In this document: one piece after another, positions 20,281 through 32,390 of the stretch | How positions within the stretch are numbered: the first letter of the stretch is position 1 | Layout of the letters: each line of letters starts with the position of its first letter | Source of the DNA: Xanthomonas bonasiae | GTDB taxonomy: Bacteria > Pseudomonadota > Gammaproteobacteria > Xanthomonadales > Xanthomonadaceae | Assembly: GCF_017163705.1 (NCBI RefSeq) | Contig: NZ_JAFIWB010000003.1 | Span: forward strand, 225,929 to 289,928 | Direction: 5' to 3' | DNA: 64,000 nt | Program-made: the position numbers and the translations under genes | The notes under the pieces: model-generated | The model's database searches: none | What the model saw: only the letters and a program-made list of their open reading frames with translations | What the model was told of the DNA's origin: nothing

Positions 20281-23202
20281 ATGCCGATCCGCTTCCTGTT
20301 GTCGCTGCTGCTGTGGTCCGCCAGTGCTGCGCTCGCCGCGCAGACGCTGCGCCCTGCCTATCCCGACGTCGTGCGCCGCTTCTCCACCCACGACGGCCTG
20401 CCGCAGAATTCGGTGAACGCGATCGTGCAGGACCGCGACGGTTTCCTGTGGCTGGGCACCTTCGGCGGGCTGGCACGCTTCGACGGCAGCGGGTTCAGCG
20501 TCTACCGCAGCCTGGCCGGCAGCGGCCCGTCCAGCGACCGCATCCTGCAACTGCTGGAGGACGAGCGCGGCCAGTTGTGGATCGGCAGCGAGGACGCCGG
20601 CGTCAGCGTCTATCGCGACGGCCGCTTCCTGCGCCTGGACCTGTGCGGCGGCCGCTGCCTGATCCGCCGCTTCGTCGCCGCGGCCGACGGCAGCGTGTGG
20701 GTCTTCAGCAGTGCCGGCGCCTACCGGATCGACCCGCGCACCCTGCGCACCCTCGAACAGCAGCCGCAGGCGCTGGACATGGCCGCCGCGCTCGGCGGCG
20801 ACGGGCAGCTCTATCTGGGTGGGCAAGGCCTGTGGCGGCTGCGCCAGGGGCGCCGCGAAGCGGTGCCGTTGCCGGCCGGGGAAACCCGGGTCAGTTCGCT
20901 GCACAGCGAAGGCAGCGTGCTGTGGGTGGGTGCCGGCGCGGCCCTGCACCGCTACGACACGCTGCGCCGGCAATGGCTGCCGGCAGCGGCACCGGTGCGC
21001 GGCGCGCAGGCGCTGGCGCGCGATGCGCAGCACCGGCTGTGGGCGGTCGATGTCGATGGACAGCTGTTCCGCGACGACGACGATGGCGGTGGGCTGCGTC
21101 GGTTGACGACGCCGGCGCTGCCGGCGTCGCGCAGCCTGCTCAGCGATCGCGACGGCAACCTGTGGCTGGGCAGCAACGCGCGCGGCCTGCTGCGCATCGC
21201 GCGCTCGCGCATCGGCCTGCTCAACGACGCACAGCAGGGCATGGACCTGCCGGGCCTGCCGGTGATCGGCGATGGCAGCGGCGGGCTGTGGCTGGGCACC
21301 GTGTGCGGCGGACTGCGGCACTGGGACGCGCCCAGCGGACGCCTGCGCCGCTGGTCGTTGCAATCCGCGCTCGGCAACGAGTGCGTGTGGTCGCTGCACC
21401 GCGACGAGGCCGGCGGCCTGTGGATCGGCACCGTCGATGGCCGCGTCGGCTATCTGCGGCCCGACGCGCAGGACGACCGCGCCGATCGCGACAACGACGC
21501 CTACCGCAGCCAGGCGCTGCGGCTGGTCGCGCAATGGCCGGACCAGTTGCCGATCCGCGCCCTGTACCGCACCGCCAAGCACAAGCTGCTGGTCGCCAGC
21601 GGCCATGGCGTGTACGCGATCCCGGTCGGCGCCGGCGGCGAGACCGGCACGCCGCAGCGCCTCCCCGGCTTGCCCGGCAGCGTCACCCTGATCCAGCCGG
21701 CGCAGCAAGGCGGCCTGTGGCTGGCCGGTGGCGAAGGCGTGGTCCGCTGGCGGCGGCAGCAGGTGGTGGAACGCTGGAGCACCGGCAACGGCCTGTCCAG
21801 CCGCTTCGTGCGCTCGCTGTACGAACAACCCGACGGCACGCTGTGGATCGGCACCTATGGCGGCGGCCTCAACCGCATCGGCAACGGCCGCGTCCAGCGC
21901 TTCGATCGCGGCAGCGGCCTGTTCGACGACGTGGTCTCGTGCATGGTCGCCGACGCGCGCGGCGGGCTGTGGCTCAGCGGCAACCGCGGCATTTCCCTGC
22001 TGCCGCCGGAGGAACTGGCCAAGGCCGCCGCCGGCAGCGAGGAGTTGAGCGCGATCGGCTTTTCCGAGAGCGACGGCCTGGAACCGGCCGAAACCAACGG
22101 CGGCGGCCAGCCGGCGTGCCTGCGCGACGCCGCCGGCAAGCTGTGGTTCCCGCTGATTTCCGGCTTCGCCGAGATCGATCCGCTCGCGCTCGGCCAGCGC
22201 CGCGTGCAGGCGCCGCCGGTGCGGATCCAGTCGCTCGACGTCGGCGGCCGCAGCGTGCCGCTGGCCGCGGAGCTGCGCCTGCCGCCGCATAGCCACGACA
22301 TCGAGGTGGGCTTCACCGCGATCAACCTCAGCGCGCCGGAGAAGACCCGCTTCCGCTACCGGCTGACCCGCCCGGGACAGGACCCGGCATGGACCGACAT
22401 CGGCGCGCAGCGCAGCCTGCACTTCCCGCTGCTGCCATGGGACGACAGCACCCTGGAAATCATCGCGCGCGGCGATACCGGCGCCTGGTCGAGCACGCCG
22501 GCGCGGCTGCGCTTCCGGCAGCCGTCGCCGTGGTATCTGTCGCCGCTGAGCTGGGGTGCGGCAGCGGTGTTGCTGCTTGCCGCGCTGCTGCTCGGCTGGC
22601 GCGTGCACGGCTATCGGCTGCGCCGCCAGCGCGACCTGCTGGCGCAACTGGTGAGCACCCGCACCCGGGAACTGGAGCAGGCCAACCGCCGCCTCGCCGA
22701 CCAGGCCCAGCGCGACCCGGTCACCGGCATCGCCAACCATCGCCATTTCGTCGAAAGCCAGCAGCGGCTGTGGGACCAGATGCAGGCGCAGCAGCGGCCG
22801 CTGGCGCTGCTGATGATCGACATCGACGAATTCAAGCGCTTCAACGACCACTACGGCCATCTGGCCGGCGACGACTGCCTGCGCGTGGTGGCGCTGGCGA
22901 TGGCCGCGCAACTGCGCGAGGACGGCGTGCTGGCGCGCTACGGCGGCGAGGAATTCGTGGCGCTGCTGCCCGGCTGCGACAGCGAGGCCGCGCATGCGGT
23001 CGGCGAACGGCTGCGCCAGGCGGTGCTGGGCTGCGCGGTGGCGCACGCCCCGGGCGCGCGCCACCGGCTGGTGACGGTCAGCATCGGCTGCGCCAGCAAA
23101 TCGCCGCGGTCCGGCCTGTCGAGCACGCGCCTGACCAACCTCGCCGACCAAGCGCTGTACCGGGCCAAGGAGAACGGCCGCAACCGGGTGGAAAGCGCCT
23201 GA
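20281..23202 (+). CDS. Periplasmic beta-propeller (Reg_prop/Y_Y_Y) sensor diguanylate cyclase
   Basis: A 973-aa protein with a signal peptide (about residues 1-20), many propeller blades of the Reg_prop type with recurring LWLG and LWIG motifs (for example DGFLWLGTFGGLARF), a Y_Y_Y-type domain (about 655-740), one membrane segment (about 755-777), a short coiled coil and a C-terminal GGDEF domain with canonical YGGEEF. The inhibitory RxxD position reads REDG, so product inhibition may be weak. The architecture matches two-component-propeller receptors in which the kinase is replaced by a diguanylate cyclase. It lies 59 nt after the EAL protein, giving an adjacent predicted c-di-GMP-degrading and c-di-GMP-making pair. 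The ligand is unknown; such propellers often sense extracellular sugars. Confidence 0.9.
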   Translation: MPIRFLLSLLLWSASAALAAQTLRPAYPDVVRRFSTHDGLPQNSVNAIVQDRDGFLWLGTFGGLARFDGSGFSVYRSLAGSGPSSDRILQLLEDERGQLWIGSEDAGVSVYRDGRFLRLDLCGGRCLIRRFVAAADGSVWVFSSAGAYRIDPRTLRTLEQQPQALDMAAALGGDGQLYLGGQGLWRLRQGRREAVPLPAGETRVSSLHSEGSVLWVGAGAALHRYDTLRRQWLPAAAPVRGAQALARDAQHRLWAVDVDGQLFRDDDDGGGLRRLTTPALPASRSLLSDRDGNLWLGSNARGLLRIARSRIGLLNDAQQGMDLPGLPVIGDGSGGLWLGTVCGGLRHWDAPSGRLRRWSLQSALGNECVWSLHRDEAGGLWIGTVDGRVGYLRPDAQDDRADRDNDAYRSQALRLVAQWPDQLPIRALYRTAKHKLLVASGHGVYAIPVGAGGETGTPQRLPGLPGSVTLIQPAQQGGLWLAGGEGVVRWRRQQVVERWSTGNGLSSRFVRSLYEQPDGTLWIGTYGGGLNRIGNGRVQRFDRGSGLFDDVVSCMVADARGGLWLSGNRGISLLPPEELAKAAAGSEELSAIGFSESDGLEPAETNGGGQPACLRDAAGKLWFPLISGFAEIDPLALGQRRVQAPPVRIQSLDVGGRSVPLAAELRLPPHSHDIEVGFTAINLSAPEKTRFRYRLTRPGQDPAWTDIGAQRSLHFPLLPWDDSTLEIIARGDTGAWSSTPARLRFRQPSPWYLSPLSWGAAAVLLLAALLLGWRVHGYRLRRQRDLLAQLVSTRTRELEQANRRLADQAQRDPVTGIANHRHFVESQQRLWDQMQAQQRPLALLMIDIDEFKRFNDHYGHLAGDDCLRVVALAMAAQLREDGVLARYGGEEFVALLPGCDSEAAHAVGERLRQAVLGCAVAHAPGARHRLVTVSIGCASKSPRSGLSSTRLTNLADQALYRAKENGRNRVESA

Positions 23203-23222
23203 GTGCAGGTCGTTACGCAAGC

Positions 23223-23291
23223 GGTCGCGGTTGAAACCGCTCCTACAGAGAGCATCCTGGGTGCACTGTAGGAGCGGTTTCAACCGCGACC
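23223..23291. repeat. REP-like palindrome, 26-nt arms
   Basis: Arms 23223-23248 and 23266-23291 are perfect reverse complements around a 17-nt loop. The core GGAGCGGTTTCAACCGCGAC is a compensatory variant of the palindrome at 5663-5737: both halves changed together, so the pairing is preserved. Confidence 0.85.
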
Positions 23292-23373
23292 AACGAAGTC
23301 GGCATGCCGGCCGGCGCAGCGATCGATCCAGACGCAAAATGCTCCGGCAGCACAACACGACCGAACCGAAGGA

Positions 23374-23467
23374 GGATGAGGGTACCGGCGAAGCCTCATG
23401 TACCCGAACTTCGCGAGGCGCTTCGCGTCCGTACCCTCACCCCAACCCCTCTCCCGGGGGAGAGGGG
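23374..23467. repeat. Dispersed 94-nt intergenic repeat, copy A
   Basis: It starts GGATGAGGGT and ends with ACCCCTCTCCCGGGGGAGAG(GGG). Copy B at 43747-43840 has the same length and most of the same sequence. TGAGGGTA near the start is complementary to TACCCTCA in the middle, so the unit can fold. Confidence 0.8.
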
Positions 23468-23561
23468 CTTTGATCAGCGGCGCGGTGCCGGTGCGACCTT
23501 CTGCGCCAGCGCTGTCGCCGCATCGGCCCGTCCCGACTGCAGGGCCAGGCGCAAACGAAAA

Positions 23562-23580
23562 AGCCCGGCATCGCCGGGCT
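23562..23580 (-). terminator. Terminator for acnB, probably bidirectional
   Basis: An 8-bp stem AGCCCGGC/GCCGGGCT with a 3-nt loop. It is flanked by A-rich sequence on the left (a U-run for acnB transcripts) and TTTCTC on the right. It lies about 30 nt beyond the acnB stop. Confidence 0.85.
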
Positions 23581-23608
23581 TTCTCGTTGCACTGTTCGAC
23601 CGCCTGGA

Positions 23609-26200
23609 TCAGGCCGCGACGGTATCGGCCACGTCCTGATATTCCTGGATCTGATCGAAGTTCATGTAGCGATAGATCTGCTCGCCACTGGTCTTGATCA
23701 CGCCCACGTCGGCCATGTACTCGTCCTTGGTCGGGATGCGGCCCAGGCGCGAGCAGATCGCCGCCAGTTCCGCCGACCCCAGGTACACGTTGGTGTTGCG
23801 GCCCAGGCGGTTGGGGAAGTTGCGGGTGGAGGTGGAGAACACCGTGGCGCCCTCGCGCGCCTGCGCCTGGTTGCCCATGCACAGCGAGCAGCCCGGCATT
23901 TCCATGCGCGCGCCGGCCGCGCCGAAGGTGCCGTAGTGGCCTTCCTTGGTCAGCTCGGAGGCGTCCATCTTGGTCGGCGGCGCGACCCACAGCCGGGTCG
24001 GGATGTCGCGCTTGCCTTCCAGCAGCTTGGCCGCGGCGCGGAAGTGGCCGATGTTGGTCATGCACGAGCCGATGAACACCTCGTCGATCGCCGCGCCGGC
24101 GACTTCGGACAGCGTCTTGACGTCGTCCGGATCGTTCGGGCACGCCACGATCGGCTCGTGGATGTCGGCCAGATCGATCTCGATCACCGCGGCGTACTCG
24201 GCATCGGCATCGGGCTCGAGCAGCTGCGGATCGGCCAGCCACTCTTCCATCTTCTTGATGCGGCGGCCCAGCGTGCGCGCATCGGCGTAGCCCTCGGCGA
24301 TCATCCAGCGCAGCAGGGTGATGTTGCTGGTCAGGTATTCGATGATCGGCGCCTTGTCCAGGCGCACCGTGCAGCCGGCGGCGGAACGTTCGGCCGAGGC
24401 GTCGGACAGTTCGAACGCCTGCTCCACCTTCAGGTTCGGCAAGCCTTCGATCTCCAGGATGCGGCCGGAGAAGATGTTCTTCTTGCCCTGCTTGGCCACG
24501 GTCAGCAGGCCGTCCTTGATCGCGTACAGCGGGATCGCGTTGACCAGGTCGCGCAGGGTCACGCCCGGCTGCATCTCGCCCTTGAAGCGCACCAGCACGC
24601 TCTCCGGCATGTCCAGCGGCATGACGCCGGTGGCGGCGGCGAACGCGACCAGGCCGGAGCCGGCCGGGAACGAGATGCCGATCGGGAAGCGGGTGTGCGA
24701 GTCGCCGCCGGTGCCGACCGTGTCGGGCAGCAGCATGCGGTTGAGCCAGCTGTGGATCACGCCGTCGCCCGGGCGCAGCGACACGCCGCCGCGGGTGGAG
24801 ATGAACTCCGGCAGGGTGTGGTGGGTCTTGACGTCCACCGGCTTCGGATACGCGGCGGTGTGGCAGAACGACTGCATCACCAGGTCGGCGGAGAAACCCA
24901 GGCAGGCCAGGTCCTTCAGCTCGTCGCGGGTCATCGGCCCGGTGGTGTCCTGCGAACCCACCGAGGTCATCTTCGGCTCGCAATAGGTGCCCGGGCGCAT
25001 GCCCTGGCCTTCCGCCAGACCGCAGGCGCGGCCGACCATCTTCTGCGCCAGCGAGAAGCCCTTGCCGGTGTCCGGCGGCACCATCGGCAGGCGGAACAGG
25101 TCCGACGGCGGCAGGCCGAGGAACTCGCGCGCCTTGGCGGTCAGGCCGCGGCCGACGATCAGCGGGATGCGGCCGCCGGCGCGCACTTCGTCGAACAGCA
25201 CGTCGGACTTCATCGCGAACTCGGCGATCACCTGCCCGTTCTTCAGCGCCTTGCCGTCGTACGGACGCAGCTCGACCACGTCGCCGTGCTCCATCTGCGA
25301 CACGTCCAGCTCGATCGGCAGCGCGCCGGCGTCTTCCATGGTGTTGTAGAAGATCGGCGCGATCTTCGAACCCAGGCACACGCCGCCGAAGCGCTTGTTC
25401 GGAATGAACGGAATGTCCTCGCCGGTCCACCACAGCACCGAGTTGGTCGCCGACTTGCGCGAGGACCCGGTCCCGACCACGTCGCCGACGTAGGCGACCA
25501 GGTGGCCCTCGGCCTTGAGGTCGGCGATCGCCTGGATCGGGCCGCGCTTGCCGTCTTCTTCCGGCACGAACGCGGCGCCGTCGCGCTTGTTCTTCAGCAT
25601 CGCCAGCGCGTGCATCGGGATGTCCGGGCGCGTGGTCGCGTCCGGCGCCGGCGACAGGTCGTCGGTATTGGTCTCGCCCGGCACCTTGAACACGCTGACG
25701 GTCAGGCTCTGCGGCACTTCTGGCTTGCTGGTGAACCACTCCGCGTCGGCCCAGCTCTGCAGCACCGCCTTGGCGTGCGCATTGCCGGCTTCGGCCTTTT
25801 CCTGCACGTCGTGGAACGCGTCGAAGATCAGCAGCGTGTGCTTGAGGCCTTCGGCGGCCACCGCGCCGAGCTCGGCGTGGTCCAGCAACTCGATCAGCGG
25901 GTGGATGTTGTAGCCGCCGAGCATGGTGCCCAGCAGTTCGGTGGCGCGCTTGGGCGAGATCAGCGTGCACTGCTCGCTGCCGAAGGCGACCGCGGCCAGG
26001 TACGACGCCTTGACCTTGGCCGCGTCGTCGACGCCGGCCGGCACGCGCTGGCTCAGCAGCTCGACCAGGAACTGTTCTTCGCCGGCGGGCGGCTGCTTCA
26101 GCAGCTCGACCACCTCGGCGGTCTGCTGCGCGCTCAGCGGCAGCGGCGGGATACCGAGCGCGGCGCGCTCTGCGACGTGGTGGCGGTAGGCTTCCAACAT
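23609..26200 (-). CDS. acnB: Aconitate hydratase B
   Basis: TCA-cycle enzyme interconverting citrate and isocitrate through a [4Fe-4S] cluster. The 863-aa protein is the usual AcnB length, with the helical N-terminal domain and swivel domain preceding the catalytic domains. Cluster ligands are visible as Cys in [11 protein letters not shown] and two Cys in [11 protein letters not shown]. The ATG at 26200 has CCGGAGAA just upstream. It faces the GGEEF gene across a repeat-rich gap with a terminator. In the same direction upstream lies the toxin-antitoxin pair, 51 nt away. A second, AcnA-type aconitase is encoded divergently at 27061, so the window carries both classes. Confidence 0.97.
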   Translation of the reverse strand: MLEAYRHHVAERAALGIPPLPLSAQQTAEVVELLKQPPAGEEQFLVELLSQRVPAGVDDAAKVKASYLAAVAFGSEQCTLISPKRATELLGTMLGGYNIHPLIELLDHAELGAVAAEGLKHTLLIFDAFHDVQEKAEAGNAHAKAVLQSWADAEWFTSKPEVPQSLTVSVFKVPGETNTDDLSPAPDATTRPDIPMHALAMLKNKRDGAAFVPEEDGKRGPIQAIADLKAEGHLVAYVGDVVGTGSSRKSATNSVLWWTGEDIPFIPNKRFGGVCLGSKIAPIFYNTMEDAGALPIELDVSQMEHGDVVELRPYDGKALKNGQVIAEFAMKSDVLFDEVRAGGRIPLIVGRGLTAKAREFLGLPPSDLFRLPMVPPDTGKGFSLAQKMVGRACGLAEGQGMRPGTYCEPKMTSVGSQDTTGPMTRDELKDLACLGFSADLVMQSFCHTAAYPKPVDVKTHHTLPEFISTRGGVSLRPGDGVIHSWLNRMLLPDTVGTGGDSHTRFPIGISFPAGSGLVAFAAATGVMPLDMPESVLVRFKGEMQPGVTLRDLVNAIPLYAIKDGLLTVAKQGKKNIFSGRILEIEGLPNLKVEQAFELSDASAERSAAGCTVRLDKAPIIEYLTSNITLLRWMIAEGYADARTLGRRIKKMEEWLADPQLLEPDADAEYAAVIEIDLADIHEPIVACPNDPDDVKTLSEVAGAAIDEVFIGSCMTNIGHFRAAAKLLEGKRDIPTRLWVAPPTKMDASELTKEGHYGTFGAAGARMEMPGCSLCMGNQAQAREGATVFSTSTRNFPNRLGRNTNVYLGSAELAAICSRLGRIPTKDEYMADVGVIKTSGEQIYRYMNFDQIQEYQDVADTVAA

Positions 26201-26251
26201 GCGGGTTCTCCGGAAATTTCGGTAGGGGTGAGCGGTAAACGAATAGCGGCG

Positions 26252-26659
26252 TCAGGCGGACGGCTTGGGCACGATGATCTTCAGGCCCTTGAAGTAATCG
26301 CGGAAAAAGCCGTCGTCGCGGGTGATCAGTCCATCGCATTGCAGCAGCGCGTGGGCGCCGATCAGGAAATCGGCCACCACCCGCTCGCGCTGGCCGCCGC
26401 GGGCGCGGAAACGGCGCTGCATCTCGCCGGCACGCAACGCCGACTTGGCCTCGAGCGCATTGAAACGGATGCTCATGTCCTCCAGCACCGACAGCGCCTC
26501 GGCGCCGTCGCGCAGCGCGCCGCACACCTCGGCCAGGACGATGTCGCACACCACCACCGGGCCGGTACTCAAGCACTGGCGCAGGCAGGCTTCGGCAGCA
26601 TCGGCCTGCGGGCCGTCGGCCAGCAGGTCCACCAGCACGGACGAGTCGATCGCGATCAT
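26252..26659 (-). CDS. PIN-domain toxin, VapC-like
   Basis: A putative ribonuclease toxin of 135 aa with a single PIN domain. The acidic metal-binding residues expected of the family are present: Asp in IAIDSSVLVD at residue 5, Glu in LAEVCGAL, Asp in VADFLIGAHA and Asp in ITRDDGFF. It overlaps the antitoxin gene by 4 nt (ATGA at 26656-26659), the normal arrangement for coupled toxin-antitoxin operons. The pair sits between two aconitase genes next to the rpf cluster. Target RNA is unknown. Confidence 0.88.
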   Translation of the reverse strand: MIAIDSSVLVDLLADGPQADAAEACLRQCLSTGPVVVCDIVLAEVCGALRDGAEALSVLEDMSIRFNALEAKSALRAGEMQRRFRARGGQRERVVADFLIGAHALLQCDGLITRDDGFFRDYFKGLKIIVPKPSA

Positions 26660-26913
26660 GCCTTGGGGTCGGGTCCGAACGGATCGCCCGGCGCGCGGCC
26701 GCGGATCGCGCGCATCGCCTCGTCGGTGCTGGCGAAGCCGTCCAGCTTGAAGCGGCCGCGGGCGCGCGAGATCGCATCGTCCACGCTCTTGCGCAGGATG
26801 ATGCGGCCGCCGTCCAGCTCCACCTTCAGGATGGTGCCCTTGCTCAGTCCCAGCGCATCGCGCACGGCCTTGGGCAAGGTGATCTGACCGCGCTCGGCGA
26901 CGGTGGCTTCCAT
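26656..26913 (-). CDS. AbrB/MazE-type antitoxin
   Basis: An 85-aa protein with an N-terminal SpoVT-AbrB swapped-hairpin DNA-binding domain (AERGQITLPKAVRDALGL, then KVELDGGRIIL). Its C-terminal tail would bind the PIN toxin encoded next. The ATG at 26913 is preferred to in-frame starts further upstream because GAGGAG lies about 7 nt before it and the family begins here. As in other such pairs it probably represses its own promoter; candidate operators lie at 26926-26969. Confidence 0.87.
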   Translation of the reverse strand: MEATVAERGQITLPKAVRDALGLSKGTILKVELDGGRIILRKSVDDAISRARGRFKLDGFASTDEAMRAIRGRAPGDPFGPDPKA

Positions 26914-26925
26914 GGCGGACTCCTC

Positions 26926-26969
26926 AAGGTATGCACAAATTTTACATACTTGAAGCGTCATACTCAAGT
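26926..26969 (-). promoter_or_regulatory. Candidate operator of the toxin-antitoxin operon
   Basis: Two overlapping inverted repeats in an AT-rich patch immediately upstream of the antitoxin. TATG and CATA face each other inside 26926-26951, and ACTTGA (26948-26953) faces TCAAGT (26964-26969). AbrB-type antitoxins typically bind such sites. The function is inferred. Confidence 0.5.
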
Positions 26970-27009
26970 CCGCATACAGTCCCGGTCACACCATCCGTAC
27001 ACACTGAAT

Positions 27010-27024
27010 CGGTCAGAATGACCG
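27010..27024. promoter_or_regulatory. Short dyad upstream of acnA
   Basis: CGGTCA (27010-27015) and TGACCG (27019-27024) form a perfect 6-bp dyad with a 3-nt spacer, 37 nt before the acnA start. It could be a regulator site; no known consensus was recognised. Confidence 0.35.
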
Positions 27025-27060
27025 CATTCCCTACAGCCGCGATGCCATAGGAGTTCCGTG

Positions 27061-29829
<2,769 letters not shown>

Positions 29830-29964
29830 GGCCGCCGCGGCGCACGGCGTCCTGCGCGGGCGCCGTGCGCGCTCGCTCGGGTACTGCCCGTGCACACGCC
29901 GCCTGCATCGGCACCGCGTTTCGAAATAACGGGTCTTTGCCTGCCAGACAGACCGTATTGAAGG

Positions 29965-29987
29965 CGCCCCGTTTCCAGAACGGGGCG
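29965..29987. terminator. Hairpin between acnA and the lipoprotein gene
   Basis: A 9-bp perfect stem CGCCCCGTT/AACGGGGCG with a 5-nt loop, in the gap between convergent genes. T-tracts are weak on both sides. Confidence 0.55.
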
Positions 29988-30015
29988 ATTGCCGTTTGGC
30001 GCTACGCATGGCTCG

Positions 30016-30450
30016 CTACGGCGCTGCCTTCCATTGCGCATGCCGCAGCCGCCAGCGCCCGTCCTGCTCGCGCCAGCCGGTGACCACCTCGTAGCGCTGC
30101 ATCCGCTCCGGCAACGCGCGCGCATCGCCGCCGCTGACCACCGCGTCGAACCGTACCGTGGCGTCGTCGCCCTGCAGCGCGATCGACAGCGGTCCGGTGT
30201 TCACCCCGATCCGCGCGTTGGCCAGAAATTGCGCGCGCAACAGGTTGTGCAGCGCAGCACGATCCATCCCCGCCTCGCCTGCGAAATCGTCGGCCACCGC
30301 GGCCATCGCATCGCGCAGGCGATGTTCCTCCACCGCCTCCTGCATGGCGGCGATGTCCTTGCGCAGCCGCTGTTCCGCCGAATCGCGCTGGCAGCCGGGC
30401 AAGGCCAGCAGCAACGCGCATCCCCATCCCCACGCCCATGCCTGTCGCAT
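30016..30450 (-). CDS. Small lipoprotein, NTF2-like, unknown function
   Basis: A 144-aa protein with a lipoprotein signal peptide: a short hydrophobic stretch followed by the lipobox LPGC at about residue 20. The mature part runs from helices ([21 protein letters not shown]) into alternating strands, a layout like the SnoaL/NTF2 fold, and ends with a [11 protein letters not shown] strand pair typical of such domains. GGAGGA upstream supports the ATG at 30450. It is transcribed divergently from rpfB and convergently with acnA. No active site is recognised. Confidence 0.8.
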   Translation of the reverse strand: MRQAWAWGWGCALLLALPGCQRDSAEQRLRKDIAAMQEAVEEHRLRDAMAAVADDFAGEAGMDRAALHNLLRAQFLANARIGVNTGPLSIALQGDDATVRFDAVVSGGDARALPERMQRYEVVTGWREQDGRWRLRHAQWKAAP

Positions 30451-30559
30451 CCGGTTTCCTCCTCGGCTTCGCCTTTTCCATGCGGAACGGTATCCTGCCA
30501 CTCGCCACGCCGCAGCGTTGCGTCGGCGTGCGGCAGCATTCCACACGAGGGGGGAGTAC

Positions 30560-32239
30560 ATGAGTCAGGAACGTCCGTGGTTGCAGAGTTATCCGGCCAG
30601 CATTCCCGCCGAGATCGATGTCAACGAGTACCGGTCCGTCGCCGCCGTCTTCGAAACCTCCGTCGCCAAGTTCGGCGACCGTCCGGCCTACTGCAACTTC
30701 GGCAAGACCCTGACCTACCGCGAGGCCGGCGAACTGGCCCGGCACTTCGCCGCCTACCTGCTGGGCGAGTTGCAGCTCAAGAAGGGCGACCGCGTCGCGC
30801 TGATGATGCCCAACTGCCTGCAGTACCCGATCGCCACCTTCGGCGTGCTGCTCGCCGGCATGACCGTGGTCAACGTCAATCCGCTGTACACGCCGCGCGA
30901 ACTGCGCCACCAGCTGATCGACTCCGGCGCCAGCGCGATCGTGGTGATCGACAACTTCGGCAAGACCGTGCAGGAAGTGCTGGCCGACACCCCGCTCAAG
31001 CAGGTCATCACCACCGGCCTGGGCGACATGCTCGGCTTCCCGAAGGGCGCGCTGGTCAACTTCGTGCTCAAGTACGTCAAGAAGCTGGTGCCCGACTACG
31101 ACATCCCCAACGCGGTGCGCTTCCGCGACACGCTGACCCTGGGCCGCCTGCACACGCTGCCGCAGCTGGACATCGAGCCGGACGACATCGCCTTCCTGCA
31201 GTACACCGGCGGCACCACCGGGGTGGCCAAGGGCGCGATGCTGACCCACCGCAACCTGGTCGCCAACATGCTGCAGGCCGGCGCCTGGATCGCGGCGACC
31301 GGCAAGCTGGAGGAAGGCAAGGAAGTCATCATCACCGCGCTGCCGCTGTACCACATCTTCGCACTGACCGCGAACGGCCTGGTGTTCATGAAGCTCGGCG
31401 GCCTCAACCACCTGATCAGCAATCCGCGCGACATGCCCGGCTTCGTCAAGGAGCTGCAGAAGACCCGCTTCACCGCCTTCACCGGGGTCAACACGCTGTT
31501 CAACGGCCTGCTCAACACGCCCGGCTTCGACAAGGTGGATTTCTCGACGCTGAAGTTCACCCTGGGCGGCGGCATGGCGGTGCAGCGCGCCGTGGCCGAG
31601 CGCTGGAAGCAGGTGACCGGGGTGACCCTGGTGGAGGCCTATGGCCTGACCGAGACCTCGCCCGCCGCCTGCATCAACCCGCTGACGCTGAAGGAATACA
31701 ACGGCGCCATCGGCCTGCCGATCCCGTCCACCGACGCCTGCGTCAAGGACGATCAGGGCCAGACCATGGCGCCCGGCGAGGTCGGCGAGCTGTGCATCAA
31801 GGGTCCGCAGGTGATGAAGGGCTACTGGCGCCGTCCCGAGGAAACCGCCGGCGCCATCGATGCCGACGGCTGGCTGCACACCGGCGACATGGCGCGGATG
31901 GATCCGCAGGGCTTCTTCTACATCGTCGACCGCAAGAAGGACATGATCCTGGTCTCCGGCTTCAACGTGTACCCGAACGAGGTCGAGGACGTGATCGCGA
32001 TGATGCCCGGCGTGCTGGAAGTGGCCGCGGTCGGGGTGCCGGACGAGAAGTCCGGCGAAGTGGTCAAGGTGGTCATCGTCAAGAAGGACCCCAACCTCAC
32101 CGCCGAGGACGTCAAGGCCCACGCCCGCGCCAACCTGACCGGCTACAAGCATCCGCGCATCGTCGAGTTCCGCAAGGAACTGCCCAAGACCAACGTCGGC
32201 AAGATCCTGCGGCGGGAATTGCGCGACAGTCAGGCGTAA
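30560..32239 (+). CDS. rpfB: Long-chain fatty-acid CoA ligase RpfB (FadD-like)
   Basis: Activates fatty acids to acyl-CoA; in Xanthomonas RpfB is involved in turnover of the DSF signal and is the FadD homologue. The 559-aa product has the ANL-superfamily motifs [13 protein letters not shown] (AMP binding, about residue 215), [22 protein letters not shown] and the C-terminal [13 protein letters not shown] lysine loop. The ATG at 30560 has a strong purine-rich GAGGGGGGAG site. It is followed by a GC hairpin and a 150-nt gap before rpfF, so rpfF may be transcribed separately as well as by read-through. Confidence 0.95.
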   Translation: MSQERPWLQSYPASIPAEIDVNEYRSVAAVFETSVAKFGDRPAYCNFGKTLTYREAGELARHFAAYLLGELQLKKGDRVALMMPNCLQYPIATFGVLLAGMTVVNVNPLYTPRELRHQLIDSGASAIVVIDNFGKTVQEVLADTPLKQVITTGLGDMLGFPKGALVNFVLKYVKKLVPDYDIPNAVRFRDTLTLGRLHTLPQLDIEPDDIAFLQYTGGTTGVAKGAMLTHRNLVANMLQAGAWIAATGKLEEGKEVIITALPLYHIFALTANGLVFMKLGGLNHLISNPRDMPGFVKELQKTRFTAFTGVNTLFNGLLNTPGFDKVDFSTLKFTLGGGMAVQRAVAERWKQVTGVTLVEAYGLTETSPAACINPLTLKEYNGAIGLPIPSTDACVKDDQGQTMAPGEVGELCIKGPQVMKGYWRRPEETAGAIDADGWLHTGDMARMDPQGFFYIVDRKKDMILVSGFNVYPNEVEDVIAMMPGVLEVAAVGVPDEKSGEVVKVVIVKKDPNLTAEDVKAHARANLTGYKHPRIVEFRKELPKTNVGKILRRELRDSQA

Positions 32240-32250
32240 CGATCCAGACA

Positions 32251-32272
32251 CGCGGGGGCCTCAGCCCCCGCG
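32251..32272 (+). terminator. Hairpin after rpfB
   Basis: A 9-bp perfect stem CGCGGGGGC/GCCCCCGCG with a 4-nt loop, 12 nt after the rpfB stop. It lacks a T-tract and may attenuate rather than end transcription into rpfF. Confidence 0.5.
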
Positions 32273-32390
32273 GCGACCGGCAATCCGACGAATACCGAGA
32301 ACAAAGGCCAGGTGTAGCATCGCCCGGGTGGAAACGCACTCGCCCGCTGCGCCACGTCCTCTCCGCGGGCGTTTCTTCCGAGACCCTGCC

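Larger units (their letters stand above)
23203..23608. other. Intergenic region rich in repeats
   Basis: A 406-nt gene-free stretch between convergent genes. It holds the palindrome at 23223-23291, the 94-nt dispersed repeat at 23374-23467 and a bidirectional terminator at 23562-23580. No coding signal was found. Confidence 0.8.

Noticed and set aside
23936..26887. A 983-codon plus-strand frame opposite acnB and the toxin-antitoxin genes
   Set aside because: acnB is certain on the other strand; the translated sequence is repetitive His/Gln/Arg/Val without domains.
32328..32390. Upstream in-frame ATG for rpfF at 32328
   Set aside because: The extra 21 residues are Arg/Pro-rich and unlike RpfF; the start at 32391 gives the 289-aa family length with catalytic glutamates at 141 and 161.
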